64,000 bases of DNA from the NCBI RefSeq assembly GCF_028389875.1, contig NC_084674.1:9519501-9583500 (forward strand), read 5' to 3'. The notes under the pieces were generated by a model. It saw nothing but the letters and a program-made list of their open reading frames with translations, had not been told where the DNA came from and searched no databases. Of this stretch, positions 34,453 to 48,000 are shown piece after piece. A program made the translations under genes and the position numbers. Each line of letters begins with the position of its first letter. Within the stretch, counting starts at the first letter, position 1. Source of the stretch: Rhea pennata (taxonomy: Eukaryota; Chordata; Aves; Rheiformes; Rheidae).

Positions 34453-37400
34453 GTAAATGGTATTTGGCCAGGTGCTGTAATGGCTGTTGGCTTCAGTACT
34501 ATTGGTACCCAAGTTAACCCTCATTTCATATGGCAGTGAGTTGACTGCTAGGTAGACATTCTTCTGAAGAGTGACATAAAAGGGTAGTGCAGCCTAGACT
34601 GTTAGTGCTTTTAATTGTGGGAGATTTGCCAAGAACCCCTCCTTTAAGGCTCTTACTTTTTTGCGTGCTGCTTTTTAATTAGTGTAATTCATAAGCTTCC
34701 CTCCACAGATTGCTGTCAGTAGCAGGCATTTTCTTCTCTCTTTGCCTAAATGTCCTCAAAGAGATATGTATCAGTTTTTCCTCAATATTAGTATTTCTAG
34801 TCCTTTAAATAGCTTTAGTGCTTGTACCTGTTGTGACGTATCTGTTCCAATGCAGCACCTGAAGCAGCAGCAGTAGTAGTAGTGCTGGGAAGTGATGTTT
34901 TAGGTCTTCTGTGATTTTTCCTGTCAACTCCAACAATATGGTTTAAAACTTAAGTATCTAAAGAGTTTATTTTTTAATGTTGATTTAAAGTACAACATAG
35001 GTTCTAACACAGATAAAATATATCAAACTCGTGTTTGATAGCTTAGGATGCTTCTAGTTGCACGAAGCCTTATGGTAGTTTTTGTTTTATCAGTTTTCAG
35101 AAAAAAATCACTTTCTAAATTGTAACTTTGAGACTGATGCATTAATTGTGGTATGTTAACTTTATTTTTAAAGGACTTGATTAGTTGGAATAAAATCTGT
35201 GACACATCTGTAATGATACATTGACAAGCTGTGAGGTTTGTCAGAATCAAAGATGGAGTGTCAGTATGTAAATTGAAATCTAGACTTACTTAGCTCAGGT
35301 GAGAGGGAGAAGCCTGGAAAAGAAAAGATAGAGCGAAAAAATATTTTTATTGGAAGAAGATTAATAGTACTTACCTTAGATGAGGATGGCATGTAAGGCC
35401 TAATGTTGCAAATAATCAGAATTAGAAGTGGGTGATTATCCATAACATCTGCTTTACAAAGAATACTTTGAATAATTCTTAAAGCTTCTAAAGTTATTTT
35501 TCTTTCTTTTTCCCAGCACTGTAATGTGAAATTGAACTCAGTAACTTCTGCAGTTTTTACAGATAATCAAACTAGTGAAGATCTCTGAACTTTCTGAAAT
35601 TTGTAAAAGCAAGTCTTGAAGCATTTGGACTTGCTGATGGATTCCTACACTATGAGGTAGTGTGCATCTTGTGATAACGTCCTAGAAGCCCTGGAGTAGG
35701 GTATACTTAATGCTTTGAACTACTTGATCGGTTGAAATTTGAGACTGGAGAGGCTTTGTGTATGAAAATTTGGTATGTGGGCATGTAGTCACAGGTTCTG
35801 GTCTGTGTATGTGTGTTACAGTGTTCACTCTGTGGTCCTGCACTTTAATCTTTTCCTCCTTTGTGGTATTGTCATTAGGAAAGTTAGAATGGAGATTGCC
35901 TGTGGTATGAGAATAAATGCCTAGATACAATGCTGTAATGGATGATTTCAAGTTGGTATAGCATTAGGTCAAAGTAGTATAATGAGGAGGAACCTACATT
36001 TGTGGTTTTAAACCTTGGAAATAGGAATGAAAACCTAGAATATAAGAAAAATAATAGACACAGTAATCAACTGATGTTGTAAAAGAGTAAACCAGCATTT
36101 GCCTCCTGGTGAAGCAAATGCAGATTTGTGCCGTTGACTTGATTAGTATTGGGGTTTATCTTAGGTCATTTCTCTACTTTAATCAAACTGATGATATTTG
36201 AGCAAAAGAGCTTTGCAGTTGCTTAGATGATATAGGAGCTGACTTCATAGATACTGCTTCTGAAATAGTAATATTTTTGAGAGCTATTGCATAATTGAAT
36301 TATCTCTGCATACATATTAGGATTTTGCTTAAGTTGCTTTTGGTGTATGTCAGCATTTCGATTGAAAAGGAATTGCCAAACAGGGTAGGAATAGGTCTAA
36401 TGAACAGTGTTTGCTTGTGTGTTGTGACTGGTTGTTTCATTTTGTAAGCCTGCGTCGGTTGCAGTGGGCGCTTGTAACGGTGTGTTCTGCCAGCTGTGTT
36501 GTGCAGCATGTTGTGGGACTCTCGCACATACACCTTCAACTTCTGCTGGCTATGTCTTACTAACAGGAGAAATCTCTCTGCTTTTGAGTTTTTCCATCAA
36601 AAACATAAATGTATGTAAAACAGAACTAAATGAGACTGAGAACAAGCATTATTCATTTTGTCCATATACATTTTGTTTAAGCTGTTATCTGTGTAGGCCT
36701 ATATACAGACAGTGGTATAAAGTGACTGAAACTTGTTGAGTGTTGAGCTCCAGTTTTTTTAGGATATGTAGACTGCCTATAGGAATTTTTGAGAAAAAGC
36801 TGGAGAGTAGGGAGTATTGCACATATTGATTTAAAAATCAAACATACACATTGGAAAAATCCAATACTGTTCTGTTTAAAAGCTTCTCATAAGCACTTAA
36901 GATTCTCATTAGTCCAACATCAGAAGAGTAATGAATATTAATGAGTAAGATCAAAGGCAAATTTAAAAATCAAAGCAAGTAAACAACAATTATTTTTATA
37001 TAATAGTCAAATTTTTAACTGTAGAGAAGTATATGCATCTTAACAGCTGCATGAAGAAGCTGAATATTTTCCTGAAAACTTTTGTTAAACTGCAAAGACA
37101 ATTATATAACAAACAGAACGAATGTACATCAAAACCTGAAATTTTAATTTTAAATGTATAGTATTTAAATACGTATAAATTCAGCAGTCCCTTGATCTGT
37201 TACTAAAGATGATGTGTTCTTAGTGGTTATCTATGATAAATTAATTTTTGCTACTGATATAGCACTTTGAAAGTCAGATTTTACTTGAGTAATTATGCAT
37301 ACAATTGTAGCTAGGTTTCATACCTCTTTTCTAATTGCTTTCTTGCATATAAAAATCTGCATAGTTCAGACTTGAATACATGACACTTGCTAATTGGTGG

Positions 37401-40400
37401 GCCATCCAAGGGTTGGGTCAGAGTTTATAAAACTTGGTAATTTTTTTGTTTCTACTCATGACTTTTTTGGAAGTTGAAATTATCTTTAGTCTGTGTTACA
37501 TATCTACTATGAGCATATGTCCCCTTATATGCAGGAAAATATAGGGCCTGTATGGCTGCTTATAGTTTTGCTCTTCAGAAGCAGAGTGAAACTTAGGGAT
37601 TTTTAAGTTTTTCTGCTGCATTATAGAGCCTTGTTCACAATAAACATGTTTGCACTTGAGTGGAGGACTCAAAAGCTGATGCTGAAGGAGGAATAAGGGT
37701 GGCTTACATACTGAGCAGGGAGGTGTAAGGAGCAATTCAAAATAGAGAATGTCTTTCCTTTTTAGAAGTAACATGGGAATTAGGTAGTCCTTGGGTATTA
37801 GGTATGTTTCTCAGTTAATAATAATTGAGAGTTGGTGCCTTTTCTGAAAAGGAGCCTTGCGCCCTGATTGAGGTTTGTTGCTTGGATGCTATTTCTGCAG
37901 TTAGGCTGCAAGTGTCAAACTTCAATTTGTCTTGGAGTGAGTTAAGGGGTACATAGATGATTTGTGAGTGGACGGATTAATAGAAGGTAATGTTTATGTG
38001 GAAAAGGAGAAGCACAAAACTTCAGGGAAGGATGAGATTTTGAAGGTAGTGTAAATAAATGAAGGTAGCTAAGTCAGGAGTGTAGTTAGTAAGAAATGTG
38101 GAGTAGGTAGACTTTGTAAAAAGAAAAGGGCATACTGGGAGGAGGGTGGGTATACTAAATTTTTTTTAGGAGAGAACTGTAGGGAAGAAGAGAAGAGGAA
38201 AACCAAGTGAAGTTAAATGAGGAAGAAAACAATGGAAAACAGGTAATGCATTAAATAAGCTTTTATCAGGATTAAAATTAATGTGAATGTTGTAGTACAA
38301 AGGAAATAGCATGCAACTTCTCTTATCCTACAGCTTCTGTATATTAGATGGCTATTTCTGTAGCCCCTTTTCCCATGTTCCCCAGGAATTTGAGTATGCA
38401 TTGATACTGTTTAAGATGTTTCTCAGTAAAATTCTCCTAGAGGGGGAGCAGTGATTCTGTTTCTCTGCTCTTAGCGTTTTCTATTTGACTTTTTTTTTTA
38501 AATCATTGCTGTAAAACTATTTCCCCATGTGATGGAACAGGCATAGGGTAGGTTAGCTACCTAGTAAATTTTGGCAGTGTCCTTAAATTCTTGATTATTC
38601 AAAGTCTTGCTCAGCATTTTGTGGAAAACACCTTGTGAATTTGACTTGTATATACTATTTCTTTTTCTGTCTGAATTCAGCTGTCTGGCTTGCTTCAGTC
38701 CTTCCTGAGCACCTGTCAGTGGTGTGTTTTGTGACAAGCAATTTATGTGAAGGAATGTGAATTTGGTGCATCTGAGAACAGTTTGGTAGGTTTTTACTGT
38801 CATTTACACAAAATTCACACATCCTGTAGATGAATGGAGCCTCTATTGTATACTGAATATGGCAGATGAGTGATTTCTTACAATATATTTCCAAAGTGTT
38901 TTTTAACAATAGTACAACAGTGAGACTGTTGTAATAACTGAGGAATTTAAAAAATGGATGACACTCTTAACTCCAGTTGTCTTCAACTTTTGTTATTTGT
39001 GCATGATTATACTATGTCATGCGCCTACTGACCCCTCCATTAACTAAAGGAAGATAAAACCCTCAGATCTGTTAAATGAGAATACTTTCTCTTTGTTGCC
39101 AAGAAATTCTCAACGGAATGGTTTCTATGCTCCTGATAGGAGAGAATTGGGAGTGAGCAAGGTCCCTTACCAGAGCACTATGCTGTTAAAGAGGAACACT
39201 GAGACCCTTCAGCTTTGGGCTATGAGTTGTGAATTTTAAGCTTGGAAGCTTGTCTTCCTTACCACCTCCTCCCTCCCTCAAATTTTTGGAATAGGGAGAC
39301 TTGTGGGGAACCAAACTGGCACAGGACTTAAGGGTTTTTATTGAGCCTCAGAAGGGGAAGAGGATGAGTAATGGTAGCTCATGAGGATCTAGGAAAAAGC
39401 ATGGATATTAAGTCATACTCCTTAGCAGAGGAAGCTTGAGGTAGATTGACAAGATTGAGGGATCCCTCACAAGGCCTCCAACAGGCTGCTCATGGAGTTC
39501 AGCGAAGGGCTAGCTTAATTTACACATGCTGTTTGAAATCTGAGGATGGAGGTTTGTTGTTCAACCTTAATTACCTCATGCAGTTACAAGTGCTACATTT
39601 TTGGACCAAGATTAATTACAGTATACCAGCATGAAGGGGACACTGGAGATGCTATCAGACTTGTACTGTGGAGCTTGGGCTGGCAGTTTGCATGTGAACA
39701 CAACTGCATCTCCTGATTTGAGCTTGCTTTAAACCAACTCAAAATAGTGAAATACTGACAAGGAAGTTACTGACTGATGCCTCAACTTGTATTGGTTTGT
39801 TCTACAGTGTTAGTGCATTTGCACAGAAGGAATTAAGTGCATATCTCACAATAAATGATTCTGTTAAGGAAAAGTGTTTTGAATGTGAAAGAATAAAGAT
39901 ATTGATGGTAAAATATTCAAGAAATGTCAGAACTTTTTTCATCTTAATGTCTGCTTTTACAAATGCTGTATATCTGGCATGTAGCATGTTGTCTATGTGG
40001 CTGTGCAGATGTCTGCAGTTACTTAAACTATGAACTGTGCATGCTGGTAGTATTGCATGGTATAAGTATCATCACAGTATGATCAAATGAAACTTCTGAA
40101 ATTAATGGCAACTGGATTACAATAAGTATAATAATCAGTTCTCTTTATATTTACTACTATTTAGTATTTTTTTTCTGTTGAACTAAGAAAACCCTGAAGA
40201 TGTGTTAATTTCTGTATGAGATGATTTAAATGCAAAGTTGCCAGAACGCTTGAATTTATTTTTATTCTTATTCCTTTTGTTATGTCTGTATAGCAATTTT
40301 TTCAAAGCATATGTGGTTTAAATTAGCTTAATCCCCAAAGGCTGTAATAAGTGTTACTGCAAGGGCATAGACGCAGTAGTGCAATGTGGGGAAGTGTTCT

Positions 40401-42123
40401 GATTAGGAAGTATGCAACCCCTGTGGGCAATAGTGATATTATTGGACAGTTCCTTGGAGATTAGCACAAACTTCAGTGGTATTGTAGGACTCAAAGATTC
40501 TTCCAGTTCTGTCGAAGTAACAGTTTTACTTTGATCAAAGATATAAAGCTAACAGTATCTAACAGCCTTTAGTATCACTGAATGAAGTTCCTCAAGCAGA
40601 AGAAAGAGCTGAGACCCTGTTTTGAAGTGACCGTATGTTTGACCCAGTTCCACAGCACTGGTGGTGTCACAGCTGTATCTTGCCAGTGAGAGTCCTGGGG
40701 GCTGACAGGCGGAACAAGTTGCTGCAGCTCACATAGCTCATCTGTCACGCCGAGCAGCCTGCAGATTTCTAGTATCCAAATGAAATGTGGGGAGAGCTTC
40801 CCCCTCAGCCTCTCAATGCAGAGGGCACCCCCTCCCCAATAACAGGGTGAATGCAATGCTGGAAAGAATGGTTTGAGATGCAAATATAAACCACATTGAA
40901 ACATGTTGTGAAAAATCTCCAGGTACTAGATAAAAGGCTTTGGATTATATGAGAAGTTAACTTGCAAAGAAGGCTTGAGGCTGCCTTATTATCTGAAAAG
41001 AAAGATGAAATGCTTTAGTATCTTTAAGATTGTATGCTGTAAACTGTTCTATAGTTCAGTAGGCCAGTGACAGTGGCCTCAAACTTCACGTTGAGCACAT
41101 TGTTAGCATTTGAAATGTGTGAACTTCAATGGAGATCACATTGTATCTTCCCAAAATAGTGCATCTCGGAGTTCTGTAGTGGGCCAAATATCTTGCCGTG
41201 ATTTCAATGCAGATCTTTGAAATTCTGTGATGAGAGCAATGCTGTTATAGGGCACTGAGTGCATGCAAGTTGCTCTTTAAAGTTTGTATGCACCTGGCTT
41301 GACTGCTCTACTTTGCAATGACTTACTTTATCCTGATTTTTGAGACTATTATCAAAATTAACATAAAACAGTACTTAGTAAATGTTGATTAGCCCTTTTG
41401 TCTTCTTACAGATAGGCAAAAATATTTTTTTTTAGCCCTTCAAATTTTATATACCTATTCATTAAAGTTTGCATATTAACACAATTTGACATTTTTTTTT
41501 TTTTTTTGTGGTATGTAACTTAAGGTATGGAGACAGTGATGCGCAGTAACGCTCAATTTGGGATTACTTGGTTAGCCGTTATAGTAACTACAGGTAGCAC
41601 AAAACACTGGTTCATTCACTTGAATTTGGTTATTTAGCTTTGGAAATTCCATTTAGCTAAAGGTCTTTGTTTGCAATAATATTGTTTAACACTTCTGACC
41701 TTAAATTTGGTAAATAAGTATGTGCTTCAGTGAGCCTTGCTTCCATCTATTGTTATCTTAGTATTTTGCTTTGGCTTAATTCCCTCTAGTATTAAGGAAC
41801 CATTCCTACTGTTGCATACAAAAGTACTTAGCTCTTCTGTACCACTAATTTTGGTAACTACAAGGAAGAATATACACTCCTGGCATTATGCTTTTTAGAT
41901 TAAAAGAACAGGCTTGTAACCTTAAAGTTCTTACTGCTTTTTTAATCTTACTGTGAATTACTTATTTTAATTTGCATCAACTTTTATGTAATTATATGTG
42001 CACTTGACTGATATTTAAAATTTAAAGTTTTTTAACTGCAAAACTGGGTGCAAGTATAACTTCAATATGGAAAAGTAATCTTGCTATGTTGAGATGTGCT
42101 TTTTCTTTTTCTCTCCTGTGTAG

Positions 42124-42245
42124 AGAATATTTGAATCAATGTATCAGCTAGCAGTATGAATTGTGGCTACTTCGTCTTGTTCCCAGATGCACAAGTGTAA
42201 CTCTTTGTTTTTAACCGAAATAAAAATCTGAGACTATACTTGCAT
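42124..42245 (+). other. Candidate alternative terminal exon with poly(A) signal
   Basis: A very strong plus-strand acceptor (tttttctttttctctcctgtgtag) ends at 42,123. About 95 bases later a canonical AATAAA lies at 42,219-42,224 (CCGAAATAAAAATCTG), followed by T-rich sequence. Together they could define a short terminal exon giving a truncated transcript of the plus-strand gene. No useful open frame is present (stops in all plus frames), so it would be noncoding or add only a few residues. It may equally be a chance pairing in a T-rich intron. Confidence 0.3.
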
Positions 42246-44893
42246 GGATTTATTTTCATTTTTTAAATTAAAAGAATGGTGCTGCTTGTAAATGCTTATC
42301 TATTACTGCTATAAACATATAGTGTCTTAGTGGTGTGTGTTGTGCATACCTTAATTTCCACATGTGCATATCATTACTTTGCAATTGTTTAATTTTGTTT
42401 TGCGAAAATGTCATGGCAGTATCTAGATTCAGTGGAGGTAGGTGTAGAGGGGTGTTCAGAAACTAAACTGAACTTTGGGCTGATGATTTGAGGATGGTAC
42501 TGAAAATCTTGTGGAGAAAGATGTTAAGCCAGGATTTGATCTGTCTACCTCTTAGCGAGTAACAACCAGAAACTGGCCTCTCTTTTTTTTTTCTAATGTT
42601 TATGGCAGGCCACAAGCAATGTAACTCATGTTGCACTAGTCAGAGATCCTGTCAGGTATTTAAGAAAATGTGGTAGGTCATAGTGGGGGAGAAGTCTGTT
42701 AATATGGACTTTTTTCTAAGAGGTGCTGTAGGAAATTCTTTAACAGCAATGCATCACTCAATATTTTCATGATGTAAGCAATGAGCCAAACCATCATGAG
42801 CTGAGCAAGAGCAGCACTGTGGATTGTATGACATGTACGGATTGGAAAGATGTAAATAAAAGATTTTCATGGGTACAGTGGAAGAGAGGGCCATCACATA
42901 ATGGTAGATGGACATGTGGTGAATTGCACAAGATGTGAGAAAATGACGATTGTTTAACATATCTAAGGAGATGCTGAAGTGTGTATCTGTGCATAACCAC
43001 ATTGGTGATAAAATAATTGCAATATGCCTTTGGGAGATACCAATTAATATGACTATCATGAAGTGCTGATGACATTCAACTGCTGATGGAGTTCTGTGAA
43101 TGGTTTAGAGAGCCAGACACCAAAATGTCATTTTTGAACCCAAGACCTGTGCAGAAGAGGTTGGAAGTAAAAACTCTCAAAAATGAAATGTGATAGAATG
43201 TTTTAAGTTTAAAAAAGGGGGGGGGGGAAGGTATGTGGCTGAAATATTTTCCCTGGTCATTGTAGACAGCACCTTCACTCAGTCTTGTAGGTGAGAGCAT
43301 AGGGAGGATCCAGACTGACTTTCAGTGATCTTGAAGATAGTGTAATGAATGACCTTCTCAGAGTGCGGGTGTAATTTGGTCACTCCAGCTTCTTCAAAAA
43401 AAAGGTCCATTAATTCCAGTTGTTTGCCCAAAATAAAAACCTTACAACTTGAGACTAAAGATAATGTCACAGATGAAAGAGAAGAATATCCTAAAACAGC
43501 TTGAATGTAAGTGAACAGACACTCTGAAAAGTCAATATTGGGCTGCTTCTTTGGTAGTGAACTCTACAACTTAAAAAGAACTAAGTGTGTGTTTCTGTGA
43601 AAGCTAATGAAAACCTGAATCTGCTGCTTTGTGAATGAGAACAGTGCATTTCTAAGATGATAAACTCATGCTTATAAATGCATGGTTACATAATTTGAGC
43701 ATACTCACAAAGTAGTCTTCCCAGATCTTTGAGCAATAATGAAGATGTAAGCACCTGAAACCTATTGCTGTTCTACCAGCTAGTTGGTATGTCTGCAGCT
43801 TTGCCCTCTGATAGATCCTCCTCTTACTGGACTAGCTAGCTTGCTTTTTTTTTTTTTAATCATATCTTCTTGTCTAATTACTTTGATTAATCATTATCAT
43901 TTAGGTGAAACTGTAATTAAAAAGGCGTCATAAGAAGGAAGAGTGAAGAGATGTCTTCGCTTCCTAGAGAAATAACGAAGTGATGGCATTAAAGATGAAG
44001 TGACTCCCTTCTGGTTCTTGTCTCCTTCCAGCAGGAGTGAAGGAAAAATGCATTACAAGTTGGTTTTTGAACAACTGCAAATTTTTGAGGGGAGTAGTAA
44101 ATTCTTTAAAAAGAAAAACCTGTTATGTCTTTGTGGTGGTATTTTTTTCTTCCCTCAATTTAGATGGCATCTTGTAGAAAGATGGTCTGTCCAGTAGTCC
44201 AAACCTATTTTTTCTGCTACATGAGTGCTTATGGATATCTAAGTGTTTAAGAATCCTCTGCTCAGAAAATTGCCTGTCATCTAAGAGAATATTGCAATAA
44301 TTTGCCTGGGCTACAAACTCGCTGAATGTAGTTTAAGACAAGGGCTCGATTTGTTCAACTTCTTTGTGCTTGTTACTTTAATGAATGCTTCTTACCTTAC
44401 TTTTACAAATGGTCATGTAATACTTCAAAGCAATAGCACAATCCTCTTAATGTGATAGCTGAACTTATGGTTACCCTAGTCACCAGTAAAAACTACAGTT
44501 AGCAGTTCTGTTTTGTTGTGCTAAAACGTTGTGAAAACTTGACACAAAATATCACTGGGATCATTAATAGTTTCACAGTAGTAAAGGTCAGAAGAGATCG
44601 TAACAGCATGCTCTGACCTTGTGTAGCAGGAGTGCAACTTTGACCTTTTTTCTGGCTTTGATGGAGCCCAGTAAGTTGTGTTAGGCTACGGTGTATTTAT
44701 TGGGACACTTAGCTTCATTTGACAAAACAGAGCAGGAGAAACTGCTGTTTTAGTACTTAGTTTTACTAGTTAATCTTCCTGCTTAAATTTTGGTGCTTAA
44801 ATATTGCCTTGTACAAACTGATTTTTGGCTGTGTTGAGCTATCTTGCCGACAAACGTTGTAAGGCAGTTTCTCTGCAGCTTAGAAGTAAATCA
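42246..44893 (+). other. Intron-like stretch, nothing called beyond an old repeat
   Basis: T/G-rich plus strand, no supportable exon. An 11-base G run lies at 43,217-43,227. Two overlapping minus-strand frames of 101 and 93 codons (42,754-43,075) are in different phases over the same DNA and show no family signature. An old repeat at about 44,570 is annotated separately. Confidence 0.5.
44568..44650 (+). repeat. Old interspersed repeat of archosaur/turtle type
   Basis: 'gtttcacagtagtaaaggtc' followed by 'agaagagatcgtaacagcat' and 'gctctgacct' resembles the widespread motif 'ttcatagattttaaggccagaagggaccattatgatcatctagtctgacctcctg'. Family name not given because I am matching from memory; only about 80 bp are recognisable. 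Confidence 0.4.
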
Positions 44894-45091
44894 GCACTGG
44901 CCGAAACCACTTAGACCTTAGGTGCCTTCTCTTCACATGTTACCTGGTACATGATGGCAGTGTTACAGGCCAAACTGTGATGCTATTAAAGTGGCACTGG
45001 CTGAAACCACTTAGACCTTAGGTGCCTTCTCTTCACATGTTACCTGGTACATGATGGCAGTGTTACAGGCCAAACTGTGATGCTATTAAAG
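44894..45091. repeat. Near-perfect 100-bp tandem duplication
   Basis: The 98 bases from GCACTGGCCGAAACC at 44,894 to ATGCTATTAAAG at 44,991 repeat at 44,994-45,091 with a period of exactly 100. The only difference I find is C at 44,902 against T at 45,002, which turns a CpG into TpG. Identity this high means the duplication is recent. No transposon ends, target-site duplication or coding frame is evident; it looks like simple segmental tandem duplication. Confidence 0.95.
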
Positions 45092-48000
45092 CAGCAGTGA
45101 GAAGCAAAATCTTGCTGCGGATTTTTTCACAACAGTAGTAGCTGACCAAGTTGAATGTGGTTATTAATACATAGAGCAAATATTCTTCCTTTACTGATGG
45201 ATAGGTCACTACTTCTCTATATTTATTATACAAATATATAAATATTTAATTTACGGCAGTTCTTATATTCAGATTTAAGTGCAAGGATTAAAGGTCAAGT
45301 TGAGAGGGCAACTTAGTCACCTGGCTTCCCTGTCATGCAAAAATTGTTGAGCGATAGTTAGAGGGAAAGTGTCAAGAAGGTTCATGTGCTGAGGATGGCC
45401 AAATGAGAGAAGGATTGCTGACTTAAGCTGCGTTCACAGCGGTTAAGTTATTTCAGTGCAGTTATGCTTGCTACAATTAATGCTGGGTATGTTAAAGCAC
45501 TGGTAATGCTTCTGGTCACTAGCTGAATAATTCTAGGTGGAAAAATAATCTTTAAGCTAGAGTGGTGTTTTTTCTACTTGTTTTGAGTTTACATTATGAG
45601 TTTTTATATAATATTATGCAGCAAGCAGTTCTGTAGAAAACAGGTTTTTAAGGTATGTCATGTTGCAGAGTTTTTCTGATGTCACTGCCTGTTAAATGGA
45701 TGAATCCATGCAGTTTAAGTAGCAGAACATAGTAGTTGTCTTTATAAGGTACCTGCACTATGATAATCAACTTAGTCTTTTACAGGAGCTCAACTTTCTG
45801 CATTTATTCATAAATGTACAGCTTAATTGTTCTTCAGTTCATACTTAGAACTGAAATATTTTTGTTTTTTAACTGAAAATTGGATAATACATTGTGCATC
45901 CTGACAATTTTTAATGAAGTTTAACTGCTCAGATTCAGATATCTCCATCTTGTATTTGGTTTCAACAATTTTGAGATTTTTCTTTTCTCAATTTCAGAAG
46001 TGTTGGAGTTGAACTGTGAGAATTAAAGCAGCCTGCAACATACAGATTTAAAATTTCAAGATAGTAACATTATGCAGTGAAACTTAAGTTATTACAGACT
46101 TGTGGTGTCATCAACTGTAAATCATTGTGATCAACTGTTGAAACTCTTGTTAAGCAACAGATTTGTGGAATATGGAAGAAATGATGTATGCTGTGCTGCA
46201 GTATAAGTTGCATTGATTTTCTGAGGATATTTACATTTTATGGCATGCTTTGTTTTTTTCAATGTTTATATGCACAATTAAACTGTTTAAAAAAGAAGTA
46301 GCAAATGTTCAGATAACCTTTTTGAAAAAAGGTAACAGAAGAAGGCATGCTTAAATACATGGGAGCAGCAATTCTCAGGTTTATAGCTGTTTGCACCTGC
46401 TTAATCCTCTATTTAGTTGTAGTTATCATGGCCCCTGACTTACTACACGCTATAGGGGACTTGTCAGCCACACACATATGCTTTAACCCATAGTATGTTT
46501 ATATTGTATCTAAAAAACTTTGGCTTCCTTTTCCTTTCACTCCTCTTATTTCTGTTCTTTGTTTGGGTGACAGGTTGAAATTGTGTTTTAGATTACTTTC
46601 TCTGCCTGCATCCTTTAGGTGGTGTGTATCTAGAGCTGCTGTTAGTTGCTCTTACATGCATTAATTGTCAGGCTTGCTTTTCTCTGAAGGATTCCAGATG
46701 ACAGAATATCCTACAAGAAGCAAGAGATGAATCCTGTCTTAGTACGAGTAAATATCTTTAATGGTGTTGTCCGTGAAGATGGAAGCTGCTCGTGCCTTCG
46801 TGGTGAGCTGGTGGATATAAGCTAGCTTGATCCTGAAGCTGCCATGCAACCCTTCTAGCACTGAGTTGAGCTCGAGCTTCTGTAATCTGCCTCTGAAATG
46901 AGTAACTGAAGCTGAGCTTGGTGTCAAATTAACAGAGTAGCAGCTTTTGATTGGATTGCAAAGGCTGTGCGGATATGCCTTTGGTAGGCACATATGATTT
47001 CAGGCAAACAGCCTGGATGAGCTGAAAACAGAAATGACTAGTCCTGCCCGTAGAGCCTTGTACTTGTGTTAAGGGTATTTGGTGAATTGTGTGTGTTGAT
47101 CTCTGTCTTAAGAAGAGCCTGGCTGCTTTGCTCTTGAGCCCTGAACAGACCGTGTGAACTAGATCAATTTGTCTTTTGGCAAGAACATGTGACTGGAATT
47201 CCTGGTTCTCTGAGTATATTTGTTTGGGCTATAAGCACAGAATACAGATGTAGAACACAGGAGCCTCTCCTTGGAGAGAAGAGTGGGAGCATGTTCCCTT
47301 CTGCAGTTTTGTGTTCAGTTAGGTAGCAGGTAGTGTTCAGTTTGGTCTCAACCACAGTTGGTTGAGATGAACAACATAAATTTTCTTCCACATTGGAGGC
47401 CAGTGGTTATTTTGTTTATAAAGTATATAGTAGTGGATGGGGGAGAAGAAAACCAGGAAAAGTTTTGGACAACCGCACTGTGGGGGAGAATCAGTGCATC
47501 TTATCCAAGAAAGGGGTTGATTATGCAAACAGAATGGAAAGTGTAGGCTAGACAGTGAAAATGAGTCATCCTGAATTATGGAAGAGAATTGGCATTCTGA
47601 AACAGCCAATTTCAGGAACATACCCTCTTACGTTTATGTATATGGTATAGAAATTGCTGAAGACATAGGCACAGACTGCTGCTCAAGCTGACCTGCGAAA
47701 GCTGCTCCATCTGACCTGTGAAACCTAAAAAGCCTGTCTAACTTTGAATAGACTACTGAAATCATCAGCAAAGTGTAGTGCATAACTGATGTCCTTGTAC
47801 TGCTGTGTGAATTACGGGTGGCTCTTAACATAGCAATGTTGAAGGATTTATGTCCAAACTGTGTTTGAAAAAAGAAAAGAAATATTACAGGGCAACAACT
47901 CTAGGAATATACTATTAGTGAAAGAGTAGTGTGAGGGGATTTTTGTGTTGATCCAGCTCCAAGGGGGGGGGGGGAAGCCTGTCTTTTGGCTTGAAATGTT

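Larger units (their letters stand above)
22251..42123 (+). other. Presumed long first intron of the plus-strand gene, first half
   Basis: No plus-strand exon could be supported here. The plus strand is visibly T- and G-rich, and long T runs occur at 23,031-23,048, 24,767-24,782, 25,335-25,354, 34,394-34,416 and 41,492-41,507 with no comparable A run. Vertebrate introns show this bias on the coding strand, so transcription to the right is likely. Short open frames (for example 30,525-30,860 plus and 40,575-40,904 minus) have no family signature. A single intron of this size is usual for a first intron. Confidence 0.55.

Noticed and set aside
40575..40904. 109-codon minus-strand open frame in a slightly GC-richer patch
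   Set aside because: No family signature or splice sites. The higher GC alone can explain the lack of stops.
46739..47831. Cluster of minus-strand frames of 65-94 codons
   Set aside because: They overlap each other in different frames and none has a family signature; treated as chance.
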